Shown: positions 1-7,195 of the stretch, piece by piece
Layout: each line of letters opens with the position of its first letter
Numbering within the stretch: position 1 is the first letter of the stretch
From: JAWXUK01 sp044432725
Lineage (GTDB): Bacteria; Bacillota; Clostridia; Oscillospirales; Oscillospiraceae
Assembly: GCA_044432725.1 (NCBI GenBank)
Contig: JAWXUL010000016.1
Coordinates: forward strand, 1-53,230
Direction: 5' to 3'
DNA: 53,230 nt
Program-made: the position numbers and the translations under genes
The notes under the pieces: model-generated
What the model saw: the letters and a program-made list of their open reading frames with translations, nothing else
Databases searched by the model: none
Told to the model about the DNA's origin: nothing

Positions 1-51
1 CTTATCTTCATGGTCGCTGACTCGGAATGTCTTTACAGTAGTTTTTTTCAT
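1..51 (-). CDS. N-terminal fragment of a small protein, possibly MobC-like
   Basis: The first 17 codons of a gene that leaves the window on the left. It starts at the ATG at 51 and reads MKKTTVKTFRVSDHEDK. An AAGGAGG ribosome binding site lies about 8 bases upstream, which makes the start convincing. The pattern, a basic start then F-R-V-S followed by acidic residues, resembles the opening beta strand of ribbon-helix-helix relaxosome proteins such as MobC. Seventeen residues cannot settle this. The setting, after replication-type genes on the same strand, fits a mobilization gene. Confidence 0.4.
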   Translation of the reverse strand, partial: MKKTTVKTFRVSDHEDK

Positions 52-129
52 TCAAATAACCTCCTTGTAATAACGAATTAATTTCTTGTTTTTGTGGTGC
101 AAAGTACCTTACCTCTACGGCAGTAGGAA

Positions 130-164
130 CTTTTTGATACATTCGAAGAATGTAATACAAAAAG
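130..164. terminator. hairpin in the intergenic region 52-258
   Basis: CTTTTTGATACATTC (130-144) pairs with GAATGTAATACAAAAAG (148-164), with a two-base bulge. A- and T-rich arms flank a short loop. It lies between the coiled-coil gene ending at 259 and the gene starting at 51, both minus strand, so it may be a weak terminator or attenuator between them. No long T-run follows, so the call is tentative. Confidence 0.4.
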
Positions 165-190
165 GATGCTTGCCACGCTCTTCCCCTAAA

Positions 191-251
191 TGACTGTGAA
201 AATGATGTGAAATGAATTAATTTCTTTTCTTTTTGACTGTGAAAGTGATGT
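191..251. repeat. 19-bp direct repeat, TGACTGTGAAARTGATGTG
   Basis: TGACTGTGAAAATGATGTG at 191-209 recurs at 233-251 with one change (A to G). A shorter repeat, GAATTAATTTCTT, occurs near 77 and near 214. These lie downstream of the coiled-coil gene and upstream of the gene starting at 51. They could bind a replication, transfer or regulatory protein. No function can be read from the bases alone. Confidence 0.5.
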
Positions 252-258
252 GCTCATT

Positions 259-873
259 TTATGGTAGGGGAGAAGGAAAAAACATTTTTTCTGATTTCAG
301 CAATCCCCACTGTCCGTCCTCTTTTTGCTGAAGATACCGCTTTTTCACATAGCGAATCTTCTCGACTGTCCAGCTTGCACCTTTCTGTGGAATCAAATTT
401 TCTGAAATTTGTCGTACTGATTTTCCTTGATTTAGGAGATTCATAACATGACGAATGTGGAATATTGGGATAGATTGCTTTCTTCCTGCGCCTCGTTCAT
501 TGTGCTTTTTCTCTGGAATAGATTCTAACTTTTTTAGTAACTTTCCACTTTCTTCCACGCATCTTGTATAGTCCTTTTCAAGTTGACTGAATCGAGTTGT
601 GAGACCTTCCTTTTCAGCTATTAATGCCTCAACCTCTTGCTGAAGAAAATTCAACTTTTCTTTAGACTTTTCCAAATCCATCAAGGCTTCCTTCTTGGCA
701 ATGCCTTCTCGAACCAGCTGGGTTTTTAATGCTCCTATTTCCTCTTGTAATTGTCTCTTGATGTGTTCAAGCTCTTTGGCTTCTTTGATTCCAAGTAAAC
801 TGATGATTGCCAGTCCTTTCCAAAATTCTTTGTTATTAAAAGACGATGACCATCGTCTTATGGACGATAGCAT
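259..873 (-). CDS. coiled-coil protein with C-terminal HTH-like region
   Basis: A 204-residue protein. Residues about 30-120 are a long heptad-rich coiled coil with alternating Glu/Lys and Leu. Residues about 128-175 are basic (GAGRKQ) and carry a helix-turn-helix-like stretch (LLNQGKSVRQISENL) resembling the resolvase/invertase C-terminal domain. This suggests a dimeric or oligomeric DNA-binding protein. The start at 873 has AAGGA 12 bases upstream, but its first codons run through the GGACGATA repeats, so a later start is possible. It lies downstream of the RepA-like gene and next to the repeat cluster, so a role in replication or partition of element A is inferred. I do not recognise the family. 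Confidence 0.6.
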   Translation of the reverse strand: MLSSIRRWSSSFNNKEFWKGLAIISLLGIKEAKELEHIKRQLQEEIGALKTQLVREGIAKKEALMDLEKSKEKLNFLQQEVEALIAEKEGLTTRFSQLEKDYTRCVEESGKLLKKLESIPEKKHNERGAGRKQSIPIFHIRHVMNLLNQGKSVRQISENLIPQKGASWTVEKIRYVKKRYLQQKEDGQWGLLKSEKMFFPSPLP

Positions 874-1194
874 TGAAATCTATCGTCCTTAGTTTGTTAG
901 ATGAAAAATAGTTGTTTTCACTCTTTTACTGAGCTATTCTTAAAAAATACACCATTTTTATTTCTTGCTAAGTTTCATGGGACGATAGGACGATTAAATT
1001 TACCCACCCATAATTTTTCTTTTTTCCTTCTTTTACTTGGTACATGATTTTTATCGTCCTGTCGTCCTAAATCCAAAAACAGGGATTAAATATTCTTGTT
1101 TTCAGATAAATTAAGAGTTTTTTGTGATATTTCACGGAGGATTGCAGGGACGATAGAATTTTCGTTATCGTCCTGAATTGAAATCTATCGTCCC
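841..1194. repeat. cluster of GGACGATA boxes, candidate origin or operator array
   Basis: At least nine copies of GGACGATA or a close variant lie in both orientations: 841-848/851-858 (inverted pair), 862-870/880-888 (inverted pair), 979-988 and 988-994 (tandem), 1052-1059 and 1060-1067 (tandem), 1147-1156, 1166-1173 and 1186-1193. ATTGAAATCTATCGTCC is repeated at 872-888 and 1178-1194. The region 874-1202 has no gene. It sits just past the RepA-like ATPase gene, which fits an iteron-type replication origin. Alternatively it is the operator of the coiled-coil HTH gene that starts inside it. Confidence 0.6.
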
Positions 1195-1202
1195 TTTCAT
1201 TT

Positions 1203-2375
1203 TTATCCAATGTAAGTAAGGGTAATCATGCGAATATTTCCCTTTTTTTGATTACTATAATGAATTTTCATCTTTTCAAGTAAAACACCCAAATTTACAT
1301 TCAAACTGTAGGTCAATTTTTGTGGAATCATCTCCAAATTCAAGCATTTGACTAATTCTGTCGGTGTACCTTGCCAATTTGCGTTATTTTCATGGATGAA
1401 TTTTCCCATAAGATGAACAATAGGGTCAAGAGGGGGCTCTACAAAGGGAGACTCTTCCTTGATGTACTGCCAAATTCCTGTTTCACTACGTTGAACGAAG
1501 AATTTTTGGTCTGGCACATCACGTCCTGTTATTTCCAAAAATGCTTCATTGCTACTGCGAGCCTTCTTTCGCAGTAACAGAGAGCCATCCACTGAACCAA
1601 AAATACCTGTTGTGCCTGAAATCATTTCAAAACTATCCTCAGATTTTTGTTTTCTGGTGTGATGTACTAGAAGTAGACTTAGTTGGTGTTTGTCTGCAAA
1701 ATCTTTGAAATAGCCCATGGTTTGGTAATCTCTTCCATAGCTAACTACTTCTTGACAATTTTGAATGACCTTTTGAAAAGTATCAATGATAATCAGCTTT
1801 GTTTTAGGAAATCTTTTTAAGAATCCTGTCATTTGGTCGAATAACCCTGTTTCCATGTGCATACAATCCACAGAAAGGTGCAACTTTTCGCTACATTCGG
1901 TTCCATACATCGAAAACAATCTGCGTTGCAATCTCTGATAATTGTCCTCAAGGCCAAAGTAGAGAACCTCTCCTTGATTTACCTTTCTTTGAAAGAAAGG
2001 AAGTCCACAGCTGACATGATACGCTAATTGTGCCACGAAGAAGGACTTTCCAACTTTAGGAGAACCTGCCAGAATGTAAGTTCCCGGGTATAAAAAATGA
2101 TCTACGATGGCAAGTTGTGGTGGGAAAATCATCTCATACAGTTCTGGCATAGTGGCACTGAGAAGAGGAATGTGATATTCCTCTTCTCTTGGGTATGGGT
2201 TGGCTTCTGCCATTTTTACTATATTTTCCACCATACTTTTTGCAGTTTTTATATTGCTTTTTTCCTCAGCCTGTGGTACAATATCCATGTTATTGTGAAT
2301 TGACTGCTCCCCATCTACGCCAATAGATGGACTGGGAGTGGTCATTTCTTTTTGTGGGTCAAAAAACTGATTCAA
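1203..2375 (-). CDS. RepA-like AAA ATPase (AAA_25 family)
   Basis: A 390-residue P-loop ATPase of the RecA/DnaB-like RepA group, found on plasmids and integrative elements as a hexameric replicative helicase or its relative. Walker A is GSPKVGKS at residues 104-111, Walker B is LIIIDTF near 193-199, and a sensor-like LLLVHHTRK follows. The N-terminal 60 residues are polar and probably flexible; the last 80 may hold a winged-helix domain. Its ATG overlaps the stop of the ribbon-helix-helix gene (ATGA), so translation is probably coupled. With the repeat cluster just downstream it suggests that element A can replicate after excision. Helicase activity is inferred from the family. Confidence 0.8.
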   Translation of the reverse strand: MNQFFDPQKEMTTPSPSIGVDGEQSIHNNMDIVPQAEEKSNIKTAKSMVENIVKMAEANPYPREEEYHIPLLSATMPELYEMIFPPQLAIVDHFLYPGTYILAGSPKVGKSFFVAQLAYHVSCGLPFFQRKVNQGEVLYFGLEDNYQRLQRRLFSMYGTECSEKLHLSVDCMHMETGLFDQMTGFLKRFPKTKLIIIDTFQKVIQNCQEVVSYGRDYQTMGYFKDFADKHQLSLLLVHHTRKQKSEDSFEMISGTTGIFGSVDGSLLLRKKARSSNEAFLEITGRDVPDQKFFVQRSETGIWQYIKEESPFVEPPLDPIVHLMGKFIHENNANWQGTPTELVKCLNLEMIPQKLTYSLNVNLGVLLEKMKIHYSNQKKGNIRMITLTYIG

Positions 2376-2701
2376 TCAGCATCACCTTCCTTCTGGAACC
2401 CTTCCATAATGGTTCCGATATAATTTATTGTGTCCAATTGGTCTTTTGTGGGAGAACTTTCTCCATTTTGCTTCAATTCTTCCAAAATTTCAAACATATG
2501 ATTCCGAAGTTGCTTGAACACTCTGGGATTTCCTTGCACAATCACGTCTTGATTCAGTAATTTCTTCAAAATGTAGTCTTGTTTGCTCAAACCCGACATA
2601 AGAGCCAATTTATCCAACATATCCGCCTCTTCTGGTGACATACGAAAGGCTACCACCTTATTTCTCCACCGATTTTGTTCATCTTTTCGTTTGACAGACA
2701 T
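2372..2701 (-). CDS. ribbon-helix-helix protein (MobC/plasmid-type)
   Basis: A 109-residue basic protein. Residues about 15-50 (KVVAFRMSPEEADMLDKLA, then a second helix SKQDYILKKLL) match the strand-helix-helix pattern of ribbon-helix-helix DNA-binding proteins associated with plasmid mobilization and copy control. A GTG at 2710 also opens the frame, but the ATG at 2701 has GGAG 8 bases upstream, so I chose that. It lies directly after the integrase and overlaps the RepA-like gene, forming an xis-int-rhh-rep operon. It may be a relaxosome accessory or a regulator of the operon. Confidence 0.65.
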   Translation of the reverse strand: MSVKRKDEQNRWRNKVVAFRMSPEEADMLDKLALMSGLSKQDYILKKLLNQDVIVQGNPRVFKQLRNHMFEILEELKQNGESSPTKDQLDTINYIGTIMEGFQKEGDAD

Positions 2702-2706
2702 ATTTC

Positions 2707-3771
2707 TCACTCCATTCTTAAAGTATCTGCGATTTCTCTCTGTTTCGAGGGATAAAGGTGGGCATAGCGATAAGTAATGTCGATGCTTTCATGTCCCACT
2801 CTATCGGCGATTGCCACTGCTGAAAAGCCTAATTCTATGAGCAAACTGACGTGGGAATGTCTCAAAGAGTGAACTTTTATCCGTTTTACCCCAGAATTTT
2901 CACAACCACGGTTCATTTCATGGTGTAAGTAACTCTTGGAAATAGGAAACAATCTTTGGTGGTTCTCTAAGCCATACTGTGCCTTAAAAAAGTCCTCTAG
3001 TTCCTCTGCTAAAAAGTCCGAAATGGCTATGGTTCGCTTACTCTTTTCTGTCTTAGGGTCAGTAATGACATCTTTGCCCTTGATTCTTTGATATGATTTG
3101 GAGATTTTCAGGGTCTTATCCTCTAAGTTAATATCACCACGAGTCAAGGCCAGTAACTCACCCATACGAATCCCACACCAGTACAAAACTTGAAAGGCAT
3201 AATAGGAAAGTGGCTTGTCCCTCATTTCATCTAAGAAGAGCAAATACTCCTCTTTTGTCCAGAAATCTACTTCTGTCCCTTTCTCTTTTCCCATATTACC
3301 TGCTTTTTGTGCTGGGTTAGACTGTAAACCATAGAATTTCACAGCATGGTTCAAGGTTGCACTGAGCTGATTATGCAAGGTTTTTAAATAAACAGGGGAG
3401 TAGGGATTCCCTTTGCTGTCTCGATAAGCCATCATTTCATTTTGCCACTGAATTACATCACGAGGTTCTATTTCGTTCAACTTTTTATTCCGAAAATAGG
3501 GGAGAATCTTGGTGTTGAGAATATGCTCTTTGGTCAGCCAAGTGTTTTCCTTCAAGCGATTTTTAATATCTCTACTGTAAACTTCTAGGAAATTCTCGAA
3601 ATTCATTGACATATCGGCAGATTTTTGTTGTAAGAAGTCACGTTCCCAAGCCTGAGCTTCTTTTTTTGTGGGAAAACCACGCTTCAACTTCTTGGTCTGT
3701 TTTCCTTGCCAGTCTTTGAAATAAAACTGGACGTACCATGTGCCTTTTTTATCGTCTTTATATGCTGGCAT
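2707..3771 (-). CDS. int: tyrosine recombinase (integrase) of element A
   Basis: A 354-residue site-specific recombinase. It has an N-terminal arm-binding domain (MPAYKDDKKGTWYVQF with a following basic strand), a SAM-like core-binding domain at about 60-150, and a catalytic domain at about 165-350. Catalytic residues are visible: Arg202 in CGIRMGELLAL, HSLRH at 301-305, GHE at 326-328, and the nucleophile Tyr336 in YRYAHLYP. The ATG at 3771 lies inside the end of the Xis-like gene, with AGGAGG 9 bases upstream. It is clearly related to the integrase at 5060-6124, with the same length and start, which suggests similar attachment sites. It should excise and integrate element A. Confidence 0.92.
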   Translation of the reverse strand: MPAYKDDKKGTWYVQFYFKDWQGKQTKKLKRGFPTKKEAQAWERDFLQQKSADMSMNFENFLEVYSRDIKNRLKENTWLTKEHILNTKILPYFRNKKLNEIEPRDVIQWQNEMMAYRDSKGNPYSPVYLKTLHNQLSATLNHAVKFYGLQSNPAQKAGNMGKEKGTEVDFWTKEEYLLFLDEMRDKPLSYYAFQVLYWCGIRMGELLALTRGDINLEDKTLKISKSYQRIKGKDVITDPKTEKSKRTIAISDFLAEELEDFFKAQYGLENHQRLFPISKSYLHHEMNRGCENSGVKRIKVHSLRHSHVSLLIELGFSAVAIADRVGHESIDITYRYAHLYPSKQREIADTLRME

Positions 3772-3994
3772 GTTGGTTCACCTCCTGAAATCCATAAAAT
3801 TTCTCTTGGAAATACTTTCGACTGACGCGTCCAGAGAAGGTCATATACCCTTGTGCTTTCAGTTGTTGGTTCATCTCACGTACTAATCGGTAAGAGTGAG
3901 AAATACTGATTTGCAGTTGTTGTGACACTTCTTGGGATGTCATGAATTGTGGTGTTTGCTCCTCTGTGAGCTGTGTTGTGTTGATTTGTGTCAT
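3758..3994 (-). CDS. xis: excisionase-like winged-helix protein
   Basis: A 78-residue protein overlapping the integrase start by 14 bp. Residues about 18-70 (FMTSQEVSQQLQISISHSYR, then REMNQQLKAQGYMTFSGRVS and KYFQEKFYG) form a small helix-turn-helix/winged-helix unit of the kind seen in excisionases. Gene order and tight overlap support an Xis that biases integrase towards excision. The same domain pattern appears twice in the prophage protein at 10310-10729. A strong promoter with repeated operator sites lies just upstream. Confidence 0.75.
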   Translation of the reverse strand: MTQINTTQLTEEQTPQFMTSQEVSQQLQISISHSYRLVREMNQQLKAQGYMTFSGRVSRKYFQEKFYGFQEVNQHASI

Positions 3995-4018
3995 GCTGTG
4001 TCCTCCTAAATTTTGTTA

Positions 4019-4068
4019 AGGTACTCTTGTACCTCCTATATCATATCATTTACTTTTGTACCTGTCAA
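4019..4068 (-). promoter_or_regulatory. xis-int promoter with TACTYTTGTACCT operators
   Basis: On the minus strand, TTGACA (plus positions 4063-4068) and TATGAT (4040-4045) are separated by 17 bases, close to the sigma-70/sigma-A consensus. The sequence TACTYTTGTACCT occurs twice (about 4022-4034 and 4051-4062). The first copy sits in a palindrome AGGTAC-N4-GTACCT (4019-4034). One site lies between the -35 and -10 and the other just downstream of the -10, positions that suit repression by the regulator at 4148. Confidence 0.75.
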
Positions 4069-4092
4069 GGGGTTTGCGAAAAAATTTTTTTC

Positions 4093-4121
4093 TTGATTTT
4101 GACACTTAGATGTGATACAAT
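4093..4121 (+). promoter_or_regulatory. promoter of the element A regulator
   Basis: TTGATT (4093-4098) and TACAAT (4116-4121) are separated by 17 bases, 26 bases before the ATG at 4148. It reads away from the xis-int promoter, giving a compact divergent switch. Confidence 0.6.
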
Positions 4122-4147
4122 AGTAACTGAAAGGTTGGTGGATTTTC

Positions 4148-4738
4148 ATGAGAGCTGGTGAAAGAATCCTATTTTATCGTAAAGGTGTGGGTTTAACACA
4201 GAAAAAACTGGCAGAATTGTCAGGAGTGAGTGAAATATCTATCCGAAAATATGAATTAGGTTCCCGAAATCCCAAACCAGAGCAATTAAAAAAGCTGGCA
4301 AAGGCAATGGGGTTGGGCGAAAACGAACTTTTAGATATTGAGATAGCTGATATCAATCTTCAAACACTCGGTGATTTTGCGGCTATTATTTACCAGTTTG
4401 CCGAGAAAATGGAAAGTTTCTTGGGGTGTGAGTATGATGAAAATGGAGAAATACTCGTGGAAACCATGTGTGTTCGGTTTAGAAATCCTCAAATCTGCCA
4501 CACTCTCTCCTTAATGTGCGAACATTTTTCCTCCATAGGAAAATCTCGTGAAGAATTTCTGTCAACCAATCCAAGCCAAGAAGAGCAGGCTGCCTATTAT
4601 CTGACAGAACAGTTTTTGATTTCTGAACAGAAAAAAGAATTTATCAACCGTGACGTGCCTTTGGTGGAGCCCAATGCACCTGTGAATAAACCAATGCCAG
4701 ATTTCAGTAAACTGTTCCCTCCAGAATCAGAAGAATAA
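4148..4738 (+). CDS. XRE-family regulator of element A
   Basis: A 196-residue protein with an N-terminal XRE helix-turn-helix at about 5-62 (LTQKKLAELSGVSEISIRKY, then ENELLDI). The C-terminal part is acidic and helical with no peptidase motif, so it does not look like a LexA/CI self-cleaving repressor. It is divergent from the xis-int operon and is the obvious candidate to bind the TACTYTTGTACCT sites. It probably keeps element A integrated. The ATG at 4148 is supported by upstream GGTTGGTGG and a promoter at 4093-4121. Confidence 0.8.
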   Translation: MRAGERILFYRKGVGLTQKKLAELSGVSEISIRKYELGSRNPKPEQLKKLAKAMGLGENELLDIEIADINLQTLGDFAAIIYQFAEKMESFLGCEYDENGEILVETMCVRFRNPQICHTLSLMCEHFSSIGKSREEFLSTNPSQEEQAAYYLTEQFLISEQKKEFINRDVPLVEPNAPVNKPMPDFSKLFPPESEE

Positions 4739-4754
4739 AATGAGCAAATAAAAA

Positions 4755-4816
4755 CCCCCTCTCGTTTGAAACATTGATGTTCAAACAAGAGGGGATTACC
4801 CTTTTATTTTATTGAA
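4755..4816. terminator. bidirectional intrinsic terminator
   Basis: CCCCTCT (4756-4762) and GTTTGAA (4764-4770) pair with TTCAAAC (4780-4786) and AGAGGGG (4788-4794), a 14-bp stem with one mismatch. On the minus strand TTTTTA follows directly, which suits the prophage integrase transcript arriving from 5060. On the plus strand CCTTTTATTTT follows after a short gap, which suits the regulator ending at 4738. Confidence 0.85.
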
Positions 4817-4905
4817 GAATGATGAATAGAATCAAAATAGAATCATTTCACATTTTTATTGATAAAAAACCCTGTATTTGCAATGGTTATAAGGTTTTCT
4901 GGAAC

Positions 4906-5040
4906 TATTCCCACTCTACCAGTTATAGACCTTCTAACCTTTTATTTTCTTTCTCCTTTGATTAAAAACTGTTGTTTTAAGTCGTGGATTCTCTCTAGTT
5001 TTTTCGGCAAGAAAAAGTTTTAAGTCCAAAATAAGCCCAC
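4906..5040. other. attL: candidate left attachment region of the prophage
   Basis: Two sequences here recur at the far right. CCAAAATAAGCCCAC (5026-5040) recurs exactly at 52983-52997. TAYTCCCACTC (4906-4916) recurs at 53107-53117 with one change. Read on the minus strand, the latter codes Glu-Trp-Glu-stop, the usual end of GMP synthase (guaA), a common integration site. I infer that the CCCACTC region is the crossover core and the 15-bp repeats are integrase arm sites, both inside the core copies. The reverse assignment is also possible. Nothing else is seen in the gene-free stretch 4817-5059. Confidence 0.6.
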
Positions 5041-5059
5041 GGTAAGCCTAGAAATTATC

Positions 5060-6124
5060 TTACTCTTCTTTGGTTTTCTCCATCAAATCTTGCAGTGCGT
5101 CAGCCAATTCTACCCCTTTATTTGGGTAGAGGTGGGCGTAGGTGCTCCATGTGGTTTCCACTGATTCATGCCCAAGCCGTTCCGATACCAACAAGATAGG
5201 TTGACCCATATCTATCAAAAGACTGGCGTGGCTGTGACGGAGATCATGAACCCTTATCCGTTTCACCCCTGCTTTTTTCGCATAGCTCCCCAAGGCAGCA
5301 GATAAAGTAGAACGTGCAAAATAGAAAATCTGATCATCTTCCTGAACGCCATAGAGACGATTGATGTAGCTATAGATTTCGTCATATAAGAAATCTGGGA
5401 TGGGGACAAGCCTCATGGATTTTTGTGTCTTGGGGTCATAGAAGTGGTCAATGCCATCTTTACGGCTAGTTGTCTTACATACATTTATCATTTTATCAGG
5501 GGTGATGTCCCGGGGGAAAAGAGCGAGGGTCTCCCCTACCCGAAGACCCGTCCAAAACATAATTTGAAAAGCAAGGTTCATTCCTGGCTTATCTACCTCA
5601 GATATAAATTTTTCAAACTCTTCCAAGGTCCAGAAGTCCATACTGTCTGCCTTCTTCTTACCCATGGACCCAGCAGATCGCACAGGGTTTGTGGGGAAGT
5701 TGTAATATTTTACTGCAAAATTGAAGATAGCTGACAGTTGATTGTGGAGTGTTTTCAGGTAGGTTTCAGCATAGCCTTGCTTCATCATCTCCCCTTGCCA
5801 CTTACGGACCTTAGTAGGAGTGATTTCATTGATGGGCTGATCACCGAAAAAGGGGAGGAGCTTTGTTTTGAAGATGTGCTTCTTTGTGTCAATGGTGGTG
5901 GCACGGAGACGAGTCTCCATATCTTCAAAATACAGAGCAGCAAGGGAAGAAAAGGTCATGTCACAAGATTGCTCAGCCTTGGCAAGAAACTCCCTTTCGT
6001 ATTCAAGTGCATCTTTCTTTTTTTCAAAGCCACGTTTTTTGGCTTGCTTTCGTTTTCCTTGCCAATCGGTGTAATAAAATCTTGCTGACCAAGTGCCACG
6101 TTTTTCATCTTTGTATGCAGGCAT
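5060..6124 (-). CDS. int: tyrosine recombinase (integrase) of the prophage
   Basis: A 354-residue phage integrase. The N-terminal arm-binding domain begins MPAYKDEKRGTW, the core-binding domain spans about 55-145, and the catalytic domain about 160-345. Catalytic residues are Arg195 in TGLRVGE, HDLRH at 293-297, GHE at 318-320, and Tyr329 in STYAHLYP. AGGAGG sits 6 bases before the ATG. It lies at the extreme left end, next to the candidate attL, as expected. It shares its opening and length with the element A integrase, so the two probably recognise related sites. It ends before the bidirectional terminator at 4755. Confidence 0.93.
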   Translation of the reverse strand: MPAYKDEKRGTWSARFYYTDWQGKRKQAKKRGFEKKKDALEYEREFLAKAEQSCDMTFSSLAALYFEDMETRLRATTIDTKKHIFKTKLLPFFGDQPINEITPTKVRKWQGEMMKQGYAETYLKTLHNQLSAIFNFAVKYYNFPTNPVRSAGSMGKKKADSMDFWTLEEFEKFISEVDKPGMNLAFQIMFWTGLRVGETLALFPRDITPDKMINVCKTTSRKDGIDHFYDPKTQKSMRLVPIPDFLYDEIYSYINRLYGVQEDDQIFYFARSTLSAALGSYAKKAGVKRIRVHDLRHSHASLLIDMGQPILLVSERLGHESVETTWSTYAHLYPNKGVELADALQDLMEKTKEE

Positions 6125-6140
6125 TGGGACCTCCTAGCGT

Positions 6141-6314
6141 TTATTTATTCATTGGCTTCTTAGAAATACTTCCATCCACAGACAGGCTCACTTCCATCTC
6201 TCGGCAATGATTTGGCTCACCTCTAAAATGAGCTTTTAAGTCTTCCAAAGATTCATCCAAGAGTTTGCAGGTGTTTTCCTCTGAAAAAAAATTATCTTGT
6301 TTTTTATTTTTCAT
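6141..6314 (-). CDS. 57-residue partner of the RelE-type toxin, short or truncated antitoxin
   Basis: It starts at the ATG at 6314, 5 bases after the toxin stop, with AAGAAGGG upstream, and ends just before the integrase ribosome binding site. Residues about 18-36 (LLDESLEDLKAHFRGEPNH) resemble the opening segment of HigA-type antitoxins that pair with RelE-like toxins. The usual C-terminal helix-turn-helix is absent. It could be a truncated antitoxin, or a short one that still binds the toxin. It may also play the excisionase role expected at this position, although no helix-turn-helix is visible. Confidence 0.55.
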   Translation of the reverse strand: MKNKKQDNFFSEENTCKLLDESLEDLKAHFRGEPNHCREMEVSLSVDGSISKKPMNK

Positions 6315-6318
6315 AAAA

Positions 6319-6657
6319 TCAAATCCCTTCTTCTTGTTTAATTAGATCTACAATTTGCTTTATTTTTGAAAGTTCTTTCTTATCTAGGTTTTCCTTCTCA
6401 TTCTTAGGATATGCGAATAATAAGTAAATTTTTTCACTTATCATCAAATCTACATAAATGACACGACCACCACCTGATTTACCACGACCATCCATGGGGA
6501 CACGAACCTTACGAGCCCCAGATGAATCAGCCATCACAGCACCAGCTTCAGGGTTTTGTATCAACAGACCTTGAAGATAAGCTAAATCATCATCACCTAA
6601 ACCCATTTTTGCCCAAGATTGTTCAAATGCTTTTAACATACAAAAAATACGATTCAT
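6319..6657 (-). CDS. RelE/HigB-type toxin
   Basis: A 112-residue protein from the ATG at 6657 (AGGAG about 13 bases upstream; an ATG at 6684 is in frame but less well placed). The pattern GARKVRVPMDGRGKSGGGRV followed by YVDLMISEKIYLLFAYPKNE and a lysine-rich C-terminus matches RelE-superfamily toxins (HigB/YgjN-type), ribosome-dependent mRNA interferases. It is followed by a short partner gene. As a lysogeny cargo gene it may stabilise the prophage or act in defence. The strand and position between repressor and integrase suggest expression in the lysogen. Confidence 0.8.
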   Translation of the reverse strand: MNRIFCMLKAFEQSWAKMGLGDDDLAYLQGLLIQNPEAGAVMADSSGARKVRVPMDGRGKSGGGRVIYVDLMISEKIYLLFAYPKNEKENLDKKELSKIKQIVDLIKQEEGI

Positions 6658-6780
6658 TCTATCTCTTTCTCTCCTCTGTGCCATCTGATAAAGTAACCAT
6701 AACCAAATTTTAAAAGGTCATTTGCTTAAAAACCCGAACTACCTCTTGTGATTTTGGAAAAGTACATCAAAAAAGCAGTG

Positions 6781-6848
6781 AAAAAAGATAGTATTTGAAA
6801 TAATTGGTAACATTTTTTGCTTTTCAAAAAATGGAAACTATCTTTTTT
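6781..6848. terminator. nested hairpin terminator
   Basis: AAAAAAGATAGT (6781-6792) pairs exactly with ACTATCTTTTTT (6837-6848). Inside it, CATTTTTTG and CAAAAAATG form a second perfect 9-bp stem with a 5-base loop. On the minus strand it ends the DUF4160-DUF2442 transcript before the toxin gene. The stem is A/T rich, and the flanking T-runs work in both directions. Confidence 0.6.
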
Positions 6849-6851
6849 ATA

Positions 6852-6910
6852 TAGGTAAGGTGATAAGCACGGCATTAAGTCTGGTGACTAGGTAGGGTGC
6901 TAGGTAAGGT
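6852..6910. repeat. three copies of TAGGTARGGT
   Basis: TAGGTAAGGT at 6852-6861, TAGGTAGGGT at 6889-6898 and TAGGTAAGGT at 6901-6910, in the gap after the DUF2442 gene. Spacings are 37 and 12 bases. They might be a small repeat array or binding sites. No gene is seen in 6658-6937. Confidence 0.5.
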
Positions 6911-6937
6911 ATCAATTCAGGACAGAGGTATAGTTGA

Positions 6938-7180
6938 TTAAACTTTACCATTCTTGTACAACTCATCACAAGATAAGTCAATTTCATCGTTCCAGCTAAT
7001 ACCATAACCACCTACATCTACTTTGACTTTGGAAAATAGTTCAGCAGATTGGCAGAGCTTTTGAAACGGTTCTAAGTCTAGGTTTTTAACATGGTATTTC
7101 TTTTGTTCCCCTGATAAGAAATGAACATCCAAACAAAATTCAGGAAGGGGAGTTACTTTTTCTATTTTGTGAAAATTCAT
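6938..7180 (-). CDS. DUF2442 family protein
   Basis: An 80-residue protein with the DUF2442 pattern: an N-terminal strand-rich half (FHKIEKVTPLPEFCLDVHF), a central FQKLCQSAELFSKVKVD, and the closing GYGISWNDEIDLSCDELY. DUF2442 genes are commonly paired with DUF4160 genes, as here (15-base gap), and the pair is often proposed to be a toxin-antitoxin module. Biochemical function is not established. It is expressed with its partner from the minus strand of the lysogeny region. Confidence 0.8.
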   Translation of the reverse strand: MNFHKIEKVTPLPEFCLDVHFLSGEQKKYHVKNLDLEPFQKLCQSAELFSKVKVDVGGYGISWNDEIDLSCDELYKNGKV

Positions 7181-7195
7181 AAGGTTTTCCTCCTT

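Noticed and set aside
4906..4916. Intact 3' end of guaA at the left junction
   Set aside because: The Glu-Trp-Glu-stop reading is preceded in frame by a TAA five codons earlier, so no gene enters here.
5423..6210. Several plus-strand frames opposite the prophage integrase
   Set aside because: They are antisense shadows of a clear tyrosine recombinase gene and have no SD or family features.
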